Shown in pieces: positions 54,480 to 64,000 of a stretch of DNA of 64,000 nt. Within the stretch, counting starts at the first letter, position 1; every line of letters starts with the position of its first letter. The DNA is from Gliomastix tumulicola (Eukaryota; Ascomycota; Sordariomycetes; Hypocreales; Bionectriaceae), in NCBI GenBank assembly GCA_001599755.1, contig BCHX01000006.1, positions 2,343,336-2,407,335 of the forward strand, read 5' to 3'. The translations under genes and the position numbers were made by a program. Under the pieces are notes generated by a model that was not told the DNA's origin, searched no databases, and worked only from the letters and a program-made list of their open reading frames with translations.

Positions 54480-57404
54480 TTATGTCCTCCGCTGTCCATG
54501 CCGTTGCTCGCGCTGCTGCTCTCGTTGCAGCGGCCGCGTCGGCCTATGCGCCCTTTCCATCTCCCGGTTCGCCCTCTTGACGATCGCGAGGGCCTCCTCG
54601 ACGACGTCCTGCCCCCTCCTCCAGGTATACAGCACAACGCCAAGCTGTTCCAGCTGCTCGTGGGCCCTGGCGACTCGCCGCCGCCAGAGATCGAGTTTCT
54701 TGTTGATGGTCGACTGGGGGCCCATCTGCGGGGAGCCGTTGGGTGAGACGTTGGGCGAACGTGTCGTTGACCGCGAGATCGTCGACGCAGGCGGCGGGAG
54801 CACGGAGGGAGGTAGGGGCTCAAAGTCGATATCGGAGTTGGACTGTCGAGCCTGCGAGAACTTGGGGCTCAGATTCCGGAAGCTCGAGGGAGTGCCCCGA
54901 CGTCGCGGGGGCGGAGGCTGGGGAGCCGGAGCCGGAGCCGGTGCTCGTTTGACCGGGTCGGGACTGGGAGTGCCGTTCCCAGGTGACGATACGTTACGCA
55001 CCTGAGCCAGAGGATGTTGATTGCCGGCCGTCTTCCTTGCTGGGAGTGGAGGCCGCTGCTCTCTGTTCGATTGCGGTTTGTCTTTCATGTCGGCTAGGGA
55101 AGACTTGCTCCTCAAAGCCGCGGGCTTCACGGGCCGTGGCGGTGCGGGCTTCCGCGCTGCCAGCAGTTCCATATTGCTGGGCTCTCTCCCAACACCGGGC
55201 TTAGCTGGTTTGATGTCATCCGAGATATCAATCAAGTCGCCCATGGCGGGTCCTGTACGGGCTTTAGCAACACCCGCCAGTGACTGTGGCTCTTCACTGA
55301 GAGTCGCGTTGGACATCTGAGATGGTAACCCGTTGAAGGACTGGTTGAAGAAATCCGTAACTTCGGGTGTCGTGACGTCGCGGATGAAGATGGCCAAAAT
55401 CCTGCCAGGATTCGCTAATGCCAGCTCCGTGTACACCTCCAAGTCGGCCTCGCCACTATCTCCCACCAGCAGGAACTTTCGGTCGGGAAAATCTCTCATC
55501 AGTCGGTCCAGCGTCGACTTCTTCCTCTCAGCAACCGGCTCAAAGATGCCCTGGAGCATGCCCGTGTACTGCTTCAGGTGCAGGGAGCCCGCCGGGAGCC
55601 CTACCAGCTTGAAAAAGCTGGCAAGAACGGGGTAGAGCTGCCACGGGCTGTTGGAGCAGTAGTGAATGCTGACGCCGAGTTTGTGCATCTCGCTGTACCA
55701 GTCCTTGACACCTTCGACTGTGAGTTCTGACAGGTCACGAACAAACGTGTTGCGGAAGATCTCGCGAGCGCCAGACGAGATGTTGGACTTCTTCACCGTG
55801 TCATCGACGTCACTTATGAGGCTGACACCGTAGGGCTCGGTGATCTTGATCTCCTGGATGGCAGATAGGTCCTCATCGGCCAGAACCCGCACATGCGTAG
55901 GCACGAAATCGAGGGCCGCTCGCGTAATGAAATGGCCAGCTTCATTCGTGAGAATGTTGCGTGACTGGGACGACTTGTCGTTGTAGAAGAATATAGTAAC
56001 GGGGAGGGCCACCAGAGGGTTCGTCATAAAGGGAGCGACTCTTGCCATCAGATTCGCATTGGCTAGTAGAAGTTCCGCCTCTGTCATCTCCGCAGGAGCA
56101 GTGGTCGAGTATTGCGTAGCTGTCTGAGTCGGGCTGGGCGGCCAGGAAGACACGCCGCTCCCACGCCGCTCTTGATAGGCTGGTATGCTGCCCTTCTCGG
56201 GGTCCGTACCCTTCTGCGGGACTTCGCTATAGCCTCCGGTGTATGCTACGTGCTTTTCCTTTTGCCCTCGCCGTTCGATATGTGCCGCCTCTTGCTCGAT
56301 CCTCTGTTGCTCGCGTCTGTCCTCGCCGTTCTCGGCCTGGGTCTGGTTTGGCCGTGATAGAGGATCGCCGTTCTGCGCATCTGCTTTCGGAGCTGTGAGA
56401 CCGCTCAGTTGACGGGCCAATCCTAGAAGCATCCTATTGCGCCGTGTCATGGGTCCGTCCTGAGGGTTGTATATCCAGCCCCTAACGTCGACATCCACGA
56501 TGGCGTTCTCGTCCTGGTGGCGCTCCCACTGCGAACGCCAGTATTCCTCCCCTTGGCCCCCTTGGACACCGTCCGGCTGTTGCTGCCCATCTTGCAGCTC
56601 CGCCTCACTCCAGTCCCTCTTGACATGTCTCTTGGCGTAGCAAGGGAAGAGCATCATCTGCTCCTTGCCACGTACTGAAATGGCCACATCCGGAAACGCG
56701 CCCGGAATATGAGGCCTGCCGTGCCCGTCGGAGCCGCCCTCTAGACCAACTCTTGTTTGCGCGTATTGGTCCCGAATATCGGTCACGGCCTGCTGCCCAC
56801 TCCTGTACAGGCTTCCTGCCATGGCGGCCAGCTTCATCCGCCTATAGCCCTTCTCCCCGGGCTTACTCCCCCCATCGTTCGTGTTCGTGTTCGCAGCCGC
56901 GCCATACCCGGTGGACGGCCCCCCTGTTGTAGGCATTCTGTGTGCCCTGGCGCCTCTCAGCACCGACCCATGCCTCGCAGCAGCGGTCTGCTGCCTCTCT
57001 AGCTGCTGTTGCTGTTGCTGCTGCTGCTGCCGCCTCAGGTACTGCGGACCCAGCAGACGCCGCCCGTGTCGGCGAACGAAGTCGACGACCCGCCTCTTCT
57101 CCGTGCGCTTGGCCTGGCGCTCGAGGAGGTACCTGTATATCCTGGACTGGAGCCTGTGCTTGAGGCGGGGGAGCGTGTCGAGGTGGAAGTCTAGGAGGCG
57201 CTCGCGGTATCGGTCGCGGACTGGACGGGGGAAGAGGTATCGAAGGAGGCTCTGCCTGTGGTGCGGATGCGGACGTCCACGGCCGAAGAATCGAAACGGA
57301 GCCAGAATTGCTTTGGGTATAGTACGGATTGAAGCCTTGAGGTAATTTGGGAGGGAAGTATTCCCACCGGTAGAAGTTTCGCGAAAGGGAGAGAGGTTGG
57401 GGTT
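54480..57404 (-). CDS. APP1: App1-type phosphatidate phosphatase (DUF2183), 5' end unresolved
   Basis: The frame is open from 57404 to the stop at 54480 (974 residues), but has no ATG before codon 157 (56936). The upstream part is clearly protein-like (RYRERLLDFHLDTLPRLKHRLQSRIY, RRVVDFVRRHGRRLLGPQYL, a poly-Q run), so the start must be in an upstream exon I cannot place, or the sequence is in error. App1 dephosphorylates phosphatidate at cortical actin patches and endocytic sites. The HAD-like motif is ISDVDDTVKKSNI, followed by YCSNSPWQLYPVLASFF and LKQYTGMLQGIFEPVAERKKS. LLVGDSGEADLEVY is the second conserved motif. The C-terminus is Pro-rich and ends in a Gln/Arg-rich segment. The left boundary given is the limit of the open frame, not a start codon. 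Confidence 0.88.
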   Translation of the reverse strand, partial: NPNLSPFRETSTGGNTSLPNYLKASIRTIPKAILAPFRFFGRGRPHPHHRQSLLRYLFPRPVRDRYRERLLDFHLDTLPRLKHRLQSRIYRYLLERQAKRTEKRRVVDFVRRHGRRLLGPQYLRRQQQQQQQQQLERQQTAAARHGSVLRGARAHRMPTTGGPSTGYGAAANTNTNDGGSKPGEKGYRRMKLAAMAGSLYRSGQQAVTDIRDQYAQTRVGLEGGSDGHGRPHIPGAFPDVAISVRGKEQMMLFPCYAKRHVKRDWSEAELQDGQQQPDGVQGGQGEEYWRSQWERHQDENAIVDVDVRGWIYNPQDGPMTRRNRMLLGLARQLSGLTAPKADAQNGDPLSRPNQTQAENGEDRREQQRIEQEAAHIERRGQKEKHVAYTGGYSEVPQKGTDPEKGSIPAYQERRGSGVSSWPPSPTQTATQYSTTAPAEMTEAELLLANANLMARVAPFMTNPLVALPVTIFFYNDKSSQSRNILTNEAGHFITRAALDFVPTHVRVLADEDLSAIQEIKITEPYGVSLISDVDDTVKKSNISSGAREIFRNTFVRDLSELTVEGVKDWYSEMHKLGVSIHYCSNSPWQLYPVLASFFKLVGLPAGSLHLKQYTGMLQGIFEPVAERKKSTLDRLMRDFPDRKFLLVGDSGEADLEVYTELALANPGRILAIFIRDVTTPEVTDFFNQSFNGLPSQMSNATLSEEPQSLAGVAKARTGPAMGDLIDISDDIKPAKPGVGREPSNMELLAARKPAPPRPVKPAALRSKSSLADMKDKPQSNREQRPPLPARKTAGNQHPLAQVRNVSSPGNGTPSPDPVKRAPAPAPAPQPPPPRRRGTPSSFRNLSPKFSQARQSNSDIDFEPLPPSVLPPPASTISRSTTRSPNVSPNGSPQMGPQSTINKKLDLWRRRVARAHEQLEQLGVVLYTWRRGQDVVEEALAIVKRANREMERAHRPTRPLQREQQREQRHGQRRT

Positions 57405-57822
57405 TTAACCGTCGTCGTGGGGGGCAACCGGCGCGGGCGAACGTGTGCAATCAACAGGCCCTGAGGCGCTGGAAAAGCATGAGGCTGACAAGGCCGACAG
57501 TGCTACTCTCTGACAGCAGCAGCTGATGCTGGAATACGGCACGACTCGAGGTGGCAGGGCTCAGGTGCGGAAAAGTTGAACAGGTGTGAATGGAGCTCGT
57601 GATTCGGTGGTGGGCAGGTGCCCTTGCCATGGATTCGTCACTGACCCAGCATGTCATCATCGGGTTTCACGGTACTTTGGCCGCCACCCATTTTTGGTGG
57701 GGCGACATGTCTCTTGCAGCTTTCTCGGCCATGTGAAAGACATGAGTGCTCTATACACAGTTTTCTTTATTATATTGGTACAAATCTATGGACCATGTCT
57801 CAGCATCGCTAATGCGTTCCGA
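57405..57822. other. Region between APP1 and DRS1, may hold APP1 exon 1
   Basis: Several ATGs occur on the minus strand (for example 57660, 57657 and 57629), but none joins the APP1 frame through a consensus donor that I could identify. The DRS1 3' UTR also falls here. Confidence 0.45.
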
Positions 57823-60218
57823 TCACCTCCTGCCTCTGCCTCTTCCCCTGCCGCCCCGGGAGCCTCCCCTGGAACCGCCCCTGGAACCGCCCCTGGATGC
57901 GCCTCCTCTCGAAGCCCCCTTTGGCTTGGAACTAGTGTCAGTGTCCCTCCCCTTCTTCCACTCCCGGCCTTCTGTACGCTCGGCTCTTGAGTCTAGTCGC
58001 TTCTTGTCTTTGTTGCTCAGCTTGCCGAGGCTCTTCTTCTGCTTCTGCCCGGCTCCGGGTCCGTTCAACTCTGAATGTCCGGCGTCTTTAGACTTCTTCT
58101 TATCCTCCTGCGTCTCGAACCACGTGCGTTTCGGTCGTGACTTGATCTCTTCCTCATGGTCGATCATGTTCTCACCCTTCCTGACCTGCATCTCGGCCTG
58201 AGCAAGCTGTCTCTCCTCCTTCTCTTCGGCGATGATCTCGTCGACCTCTTCGTCCATCTCGTCGATCTCAGCCTGCCACTTGTCCGCCACGGCGGGGTCG
58301 ATGACACGGCTGACAATCTTGGCGCCCTGAGCTTTGCCAGCCCTCACGGCAGCCTTGACGACCTTGCGGTCAGGCTCCGCGGCCAACGTAACAGCGACAC
58401 CCTTGCGCCCAGCACGCGCGGTACGACCGACTCTGTGGACGTAGATTTCGAGGGATTGGGGGGCTTCGTAGTTGATGACTGTGTCAATGCCCTTGATATC
58501 GAGACCACGGGATGCGAGATCTGTGGCGAGCAGATGGGTGGCCTTGCCGTCCCTGAAAGACTCGACGTTGGAAATACGCTATGATTATGTTAGCCGATGG
58601 TGTTTTCGGATGAGAGCCAAGACCCAGCTGTACTTACCATCGTCTGATTCATGCTGCCATGCAGCTCTGCACATGCCAGCCCAAGCAGTCCAAAGATAAT
58701 ACGAGCTCTGTGGGCGTCCTTCTTCTGCCGGAAGAAGATGATGACTCTCTCAGTGTAGAGAGTCTTGCACAGATATGCCAGGTACCCCAATCGTTTCTCC
58801 TCGCGACCTGGCCGCAGGCGGATGAATTCCTGCACTAGGGTCCCGACAGTCTTCTTCTGGGAGTCTACCATGAGTCGCACGGGCTTGTTCATGCCGAGCC
58901 GGATCAGACGGTCGACTGTCGATGTCATGGTAGCGGAGAAGAGCATCGTCTGCCGTGACTTCGGGATCGTCGTCAGGATCTCGTTCAGTTCGTCTGCGAA
59001 CCCGTCCTCCAGCATACGATCAGCTTCATCGAGAACCAGAATTTCCACCGTGTCGACGTTGAAGCTCGCCGAGTTGCGCATGTGATCGATGAAACGACCG
59101 GGGGTGGCAATAATAACATCGGGACGTTGACGCAGCTCCGCCTCCTGAACCTTGAGGCTCAGACCGCCGACTGTCAGTGAGAACTTGATGTCTGTATGAG
59201 CCGCGAGTTTTGTGGCAACTGCATGACACTGGATTGCCAGTTCTCGAGTGGGCGTGAGAATGACGACTCTCGTCGTGGGGACCTTCTTGGGCCGGTACAG
59301 CAGACGTTCGAGAATGGGCAGGACGAAGGCGGCCGTTTTCCCGGAACCTGTCACGGCGCCACCGACGAGATCTCTGCCCATCAGAGCGATAGGTATCGTC
59401 TTGGCCTGGATAGGAGTTGGCTTTGAGAATCCGACATTGGCTAATCCGCGCAAGATGGGTCGAGATAGCGACATGGCTTGGAACGATGATGTGTCCGTCT
59501 TCTTGTTCGGGTCTTGTTTCTCTTCCGGAGCAAAGAAAGCCTGGCGCTTCGCTTCCTCTTCGGCATCGTCCTCTTCACTGGCATCTGACATATTGTCATC
59601 AGGGTGTCCCTGAGGTGTCGCAACCGAGTCGTTATCCGAAGCCGGCTCATCATCCTCGTCCTCGCCAGCTTCACCATCATTCTCTGTCGCTTCTGCGTCG
59701 TCATCTTCCTCGTCGGATTGCGCATTCATACCGAATGCGTCGTCGGCCAGGACTCCATCGTCATCATCATCTAGGTCGACGTCCATGTCATTCTCGATTT
59801 CCTCGTCGGACTCGGCTGGCGGTTCGTCATCTGCTGCGCCATTCTTCTTCTCTCTCCTTCTTCTGATAATTGCGTCAAGGTCTACGCCAGTCTTCTCGGC
59901 GTTCATCCCCTTCTTAGCACCGTCAAAACCCCAACCCTCGAACTCTGCCTCGCCAATGTCACCGGCATCCTCGATCATGAACTCGAAATCCGAGTCAATG
60001 GCTCCATCATTGCCTTCTTTCTTGCCCCAAATGCCCTCCTCCTCCTCCTCGGCATCCGATGGCTCGTTGCGGGCTGCTGTCTTGGACTTCTTGCTAGTCT
60101 TGGCCTTTTTTCGCGGGGGCTCGACAGGCACCTCTTCCTCCTCGTTTTCAATGTCCTCGTTATCCGATATGGTATGGACGAAATCGTCCTCGGCGGGCTT
60201 CCTCTTCGAAGGCGCCAT
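57823..60218 (-). CDS. DRS1: DEAD-box ATP-dependent RNA helicase Drs1
   Basis: Exons on the minus strand are 60218-58638 and 58578-57823 (59-nt intron, donor GTAAGT), giving 778 residues. Drs1 is a nucleolar helicase needed for 27S pre-rRNA processing and 60S subunit assembly. The N-terminal 230 residues are very acidic with basic patches (PPRKKAKTSKKSK). The core shows the Q motif GFSKPTPIQAKTIPIAL, motif I AVTGSGKT, Ia PTREL, Ib ATPGR, II DEAD, III SAT, then after the intron ATDLASRGLDIKGI and HRVGRTARAG. The C-terminus is charged (GKLSNKDKKRLDSRAE) and ends in RGG/RGS repeats typical of RNA-binding tails. The frame is open upstream to 60434, but the conserved start MAPSKRKPAEDD is at 60218. 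Confidence 0.97.
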
Positions 60219-60745
60219 GTCGACAGACTTCAAGATCTGTACAATGAAAAAAAAAAATCCCAATAGTGGCGGGGCAAGCAAGCTTGGAAGATACTCAGGC
60301 ACAAGCTCTAGTAAGAGCAGATCTCGTACTTTTTTTTTTTCTGCCGTCTTGAAATTTTGGCGGTCAAAAATTAAAGTGGAACAGCCAGTTAAGCTACCCC
60401 ACCAGATGCTAATCAGCACGTGACTCAGATCCATCGTATCTGGCAGTTGAGAATTTAGGCCATGGAGGGGTTGCTTTGCCCCACCACCGTTGATTGGGCG
60501 ACCAGCGCCCTCATCACTCCAGAATCAACGCGAACCACTGACGAGCGCCTGAATAATTTCTGCCTCTTGTTCCCCTGTTGCCTTGACAGTCTGACCTCAA
60601 CCTACCTCACAACCTCCGCAGCGCGTCCTTGGTCATTTTTGTTCTCTTCCTCTTGCTTTTACGTCGCGATACACGCCTGTTCCTCTAGCGAAGCCTACCT
60701 GACTTTCATCTTCCGTCTGTTTACTAAAAACGTCCAACCGCCAAG
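60219..60745. other. Divergent promoter region, DRS1 and BIM1
   Basis: It separates DRS1 (-) from the EB1 gene (+). A-run and T-run tracts lie at 60246-60257 and 60330-60340. It should hold both promoters and leaders; no other gene is seen. Confidence 0.6.
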
Positions 60746-61672
60746 ATGAGCGAATCACGGTCAGCAGCATCATCCCCGGGATCAATTTTGCAGGTGCACA
60801 GGTGCTAATGCGACGGAACAAACAGACAAGAACTCGTTGCTTGGCTCAACAGCCTGCTCCAGCTCAACATCACGAAGGTCGAACAATGCGGCACGGGGTG
60901 AGTCGTCGGACATGCTCTCCCCCCCTTTTCCGACAAACGTTGCGGGCATCGAGGCTGACGGCAAAACAGTGCTGCCCTGTGTCAAGTGTTTGACAGCATC
61001 TACCTGGACATTCCCATGAGCCGCGTCAAGTTCAACGTGAACTCGGAATACGCCTACGTCCAGAACTTCAAGGTCCTCCAAAGTACGATTTTCCCCTACA
61101 AGGCCGAACTTGAACATTGAGATCATGTTGTCTAACGGCCCTTGGCAGACGCGTTTGCGAAGCACCAGATCGACAAGCCCATCCCGGTTGAGTCCCTCAT
61201 CAAGTGTAAAATGCAGGACAACCTCGAGTTCCTCCAGTGGACCAAGAAGTTCTGGGATCTCAACTTCCCAGACCACGACTACGACGCCGTGTCTAGGAGA
61301 AAGGGTGCGCCGCTCGCAGCAGGTGCTCCTCGGGCGGCCCCGACCACCTCGACGGGTGCTCGACGAGGAGGCATCACCCCCAGCGGCGGCGCACGTGTGG
61401 CCAAGGCCGCCGGGCCTGGAACGGCAGCCCTACAGCAGGAGAACGCCACCCTCAAGGAGACCGTGGGTGGACTTGAGCGCGAGCGCGATTTCTACTTCAG
61501 CAAGCTCCGGGACATCGAGCTCCTGATCCAGCAGGCCGTCGAGGAGGACCCCGAGATTGAGAAGCAGGAAGACGGCCTCATCAAGCAGATCCAAGCGATT
61601 CTCTATTCGACGGAGGAGGGCTTCGAGATTCCGGCTGAGGGTGAGACACTCGACGACCAGGAAACTTTCTAA
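60746..61672 (+). CDS. BIM1: EB1-family microtubule plus-end protein (Bim1/Mal3)
   Basis: Exons 60746-60759, 60826-60897, 60970-61082 and 61149-61672 (introns 66, 72, 66 nt) give 240 residues. The first exon has only 14 nt (MSES plus two bases of Arg). EB1 proteins track growing microtubule ends and recruit other tip proteins. The N-terminal calponin-homology domain reads RQELVAWLNSLLQLNITKVE, CQVFDSIYLDIPMSRVKFN and NLEFLQWTKKFWD. A Ala/Gly/Arg-rich linker (RAAPTTSTGARRGG) follows. The EB-homology coiled coil reads LERERDFYFSKLRDIELLIQ. The protein ends in QETF instead of the metazoan EEY. At 240 residues it is shorter than S. cerevisiae Bim1 (344), mainly in the linker. Confidence 0.97.
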
Positions 61673-62525
61673 GCAGTGTGGGCAGCTAGAACACCGCTCC
61701 AAGGCAGCGACGTAGGCCGCAAGGGAAGAAAAAGCTGGTGCCTAAGGGATGTGGGAGGCATCAATCAAAGCACTGTACATCCCACAACGGGAGGTGTTGA
61801 CTGGCGCTTATGACTGAATATTGTACAGAGCTGTAATGAACCATAAATGAAGAGAACTGTTTGGCCAGTCCCTAGCCTCCACCGACCAATAGTCAACCTG
61901 ACTTTATAAGTCCCCAATGTCTTGGACTGCAGGGAATGACTGCATCGTACGACGACCGCAATGGCATGAGCCCTTGACATGAACCGTGTATTGAGCGGAG
62001 ACTGAGTGGCATCTACACCGCTCATCACCCGTCTGTCCCTCGAGCCGAGAAAACACCCCTGGATATCAAAAGCATCGTTGTGCGAGACAACGAAGCCTCT
62101 CGTGTCATCCTTGCGCTCGCTGACCGTATGTCAGTGTTCAGGGTCTCAGTGAAGCGAAGCTCTTGTGGGGGCATTACAAGGGACACAGCGCTGTCGCAGT
62201 GAATTGCTCCACTAAATGGATTTGTTGGCAGTGTTCCGACTGACCATATCAGATTCTACAGCGACTAGATCCCTGTACATATTATAGGCTGTGCAGGCAG
62301 TTGGCGTGACGCCGTCAATGCCTTCCACGCGAGTTGCATCATCGCCGACGGCTGCTGCCCAACAAACTCACACCCTCCGTCCTCACCATCACCATCGCCA
62401 ATCCGCACACTCGTTGACCTGAAGCACAGAGGCGTCGCCTAGAGCACCGCGAGCATTATATCGGAAGCATCGTTCAACGCAAATTTATTCGAACTGGTCC
62501 TGCGCTGCGCACCGCACACACGACA
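61673..62525. other. Intergenic region upstream of VAM7
   Basis: It should hold the EB1 3' UTR and the VAM7 promoter. Only short shadow frames are present, and I see no RNA gene. Confidence 0.5.
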
Positions 62526-63599
62526 ATGGCTCCGCCCCCGGAAATCGCCATCCCTTCGACGAGCGTCTCTAGCGAGGGCGGCTCGAAGCCATTCACACTC
62601 TACAACATCACGCTGCGCCTCCCGCTGCGGTCCTTCGTCGTGCAGAAGCGGTACTCGGACTTTGCCAAGCTGCACACGACGCTGACGGAGCAGGTCGGGG
62701 TGCCGCCGCCCGAGGCCCTGCCCGGCAAGCATTGGCTCAAGTCGACCGTCACCTCGGCCCAGCTGACGCAGGACCGGCAGGTCGGGCTGGAGCGGTACAT
62801 GAAGGCCATCGCCGAGTCGCCGGACCGGCGGTGGCGGGACACGTCGGCGTGGCGGTCGTTCCTGAACCTGCCGAGCTCGAGCACGACGAACTCGGCGGCG
62901 TCGGCTGCAGGTATGGTTGGCAATGCCGCGGCGGGCGCGGCGGACCCCGGTACTTGGCTGGATATTCACAGAGAGCTCAAGCAGTGTCTGCATGAGGCGC
63001 GCCAGTGCCTGTCGAGACGAGACGCCGCCCTGGAGAGCGGCAACAGCTCCGGGTCCGCCGAGGCCGGGGCCGCGGCCAAGAGGGCGCTGATCAAGGGGGG
63101 AACGCTCGTCAGCAGCCTCACCGACGGCCTGAATAAGATGCAGGAGCTGAGCAAGTTGGGAGACGGAGAGATTCGACGGCGGAGGGATCTCATATCGGCG
63201 TCACGGCTGGAGCGGGACGGTCTGGAGAAGCTGGCTAACAGCCTGCCGAGCCAGAGCGAGAGTGCTCGTCAGGCTGCACAGTCGCACGCCTCGGATAAGG
63301 CGGCCCTGCTCAAGGGTGGACGTGCTGGTGGGCGAGTCCTCGGGGCGCCACTTCCCGAGACCGATAAGACGAGAGAGTTGGACAACGAGGGCGTGCTCAA
63401 GCTACAGAGGGATGAGATGAATGCTCAGGACCAGCAGGTCGACCAGCTGGCTGCCATCATCCGCAGGCAGAAGGAGATGGGTCTACAGATTCACGACGAG
63501 GTGGACAGGCAGACGGAGATGCTACGCGAGCTCAACGACGACGCGGACAGGGTGGGCAGCAAGATTAAGGTGGCTAATAATCGCATCCGCAAGATGTGA
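62526..63599 (+). CDS. VAM7: Vam7, PX-domain vacuolar SNARE
   Basis: Single exon, 357 residues (S. cerevisiae Vam7 has 316). Vam7 is the soluble Qc-SNARE for vacuole fusion and binds PI3P through its PX domain. The PX domain covers residues about 1-120: PLRSFVVQKRYSDFAKLH carries the RYSDF phosphoinositide-binding motif, and RQVGLERYMKAIAESP the later helix. A linker rich in Ala/Ser and charged residues follows. The SNARE motif at residues about 295-355 (AQDQQVDQLAAIIRRQKEMGLQIHDEVDRQTEML) has heptads with a central Gln. No transmembrane segment is present, as expected. The start context ACAATGGC is good. Confidence 0.96.
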   Translation: MAPPPEIAIPSTSVSSEGGSKPFTLYNITLRLPLRSFVVQKRYSDFAKLHTTLTEQVGVPPPEALPGKHWLKSTVTSAQLTQDRQVGLERYMKAIAESPDRRWRDTSAWRSFLNLPSSSTTNSAASAAGMVGNAAAGAADPGTWLDIHRELKQCLHEARQCLSRRDAALESGNSSGSAEAGAAAKRALIKGGTLVSSLTDGLNKMQELSKLGDGEIRRRRDLISASRLERDGLEKLANSLPSQSESARQAAQSHASDKAALLKGGRAGGRVLGAPLPETDKTRELDNEGVLKLQRDEMNAQDQQVDQLAAIIRRQKEMGLQIHDEVDRQTEMLRELNDDADRVGSKIKVANNRIRKM

Positions 63600-64000
63600 C
63601 TGGCTGCCATGACCATCACAGTGCGGTTCATCATCTTCTTTGCTCGAATTATGGCATGGTCCGTATGGATTCTGCGTACGACTGCCGGAGGGTTTGTCTG
63701 GATTTCGGAGATCTTGGGTCTGCTGTTTGCCGGGCCGGGAGGACGATAGGATACACGCACTATCGTGATGGCCTGCGCTCTTCCACGGAGCGTTACGGTC
63801 TCGAGTTGGGCCTTGTTTTTTGTTTGGCTTTGGCTGTGGCCTCTGCCTTTTGCTTCCCGCGTTTGGCGCCTCTTTAGGATGTATGGCGATCTTTGCATCA
63901 CGTTGCGATATCATATTGGTGCTACTTTCAGCACTACACCAAGTACTACTACCAGCAGTGTTACTAGTACTACCACGAATACTCATTACGGCACATGTTT
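63600..64000. other. 3' flank of VAM7 to the window end
   Basis: Presumed 3' UTR and beyond. An open minus-strand frame (63522-63986) overlaps VAM7 and shows no family features. Confidence 0.5.

Noticed and set aside
60219..60434. N-terminal extension of DRS1
   Set aside because: The in-frame upstream sequence is A/T-rich leader; family members start at the MAPSKRK-like N-terminus.
1..64000. Biosynthetic or defence gene cluster, CRISPR array
   Set aside because: Neighbouring genes belong to unrelated housekeeping pathways on both strands; no polyketide or peptide synthetase modules, and no regularly spaced direct repeats are present. The DIP2-like protein has adenylation-type domains but no carrier or condensation domain.

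Overview
The window is nuclear DNA of a filamentous ascomycete, most likely a Sordariomycete (Pezizomycotina). This rests on short introns (mostly 52-90 nt, GTRNGT donors, CTRAC-type branch points, YAG acceptors), GC-rich third codon positions, CT-rich 5' leaders, roughly one gene per 3 kb on both strands, and fungus-specific architectures (DUF3336-patatin lipase, DUF4045-gelsolin protein, DENND11/DUF4484 protein, App1, Drs1, PX-type Vam7). A run of 100 N (10296-10395) marks a scaffold gap.

Layout. 1-10 kb: 5'-truncated patatin-type lipase (+), SEC63 (+), DENND11-like protein (-), lysophosphatidate acyltransferase SLC1 (+). 10-20 kb: the gap, a very large DUF4045/gelsolin-repeat protein (-), ARL2 GTPase in six exons including a 17-nt microexon (-), a GNAT-fold protein (-). 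21-31 kb: a degenerate 2OG-Fe(II)-oxygenase-like gene (+), sideroflexin FSF1 (+), 3.4 kb without a convincing gene, then a LAMMER kinase (+). 31-47 kb: an orphan disordered protein (+), long-form tRNase Z (-), a flavin-reductase-like protein (+), class II cyclic nucleotide phosphodiesterase PDE1 (-), an orphan protein with a Cys-rich segment (-) and, upstream of it, a decayed fragment of the same family. 46-64 kb: DIP2/CMR2-type double adenylation-domain protein (+), ricin-B-like lectin membrane protein (-), App1 phosphatidate phosphatase (-), DEAD-box helicase DRS1 (-), EB1-family BIM1/mal3 (+), SNARE VAM7 (+).

Most genes are conserved housekeeping genes; I see no biosynthetic cluster, CRISPR array, rRNA or tRNA, and no intact transposon. 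Three lipid genes (patatin lipase, SLC1, App1) and several trafficking genes (SEC63, DENND11-like, App1, VAM7) are present, but on mixed strands and not as a cluster. The most unusual signals are a stop-free 306-nt intron of length 3n in the gelsolin gene, loss of two iron ligands in the oxygenase-like gene, the orphan Cys-domain family with a nearby relic, a TATA box lying between two in-frame start codons of the flavin-reductase gene, a likely dual-start tRNase Z, and a degenerate second adenylation domain in the DIP2-like protein.
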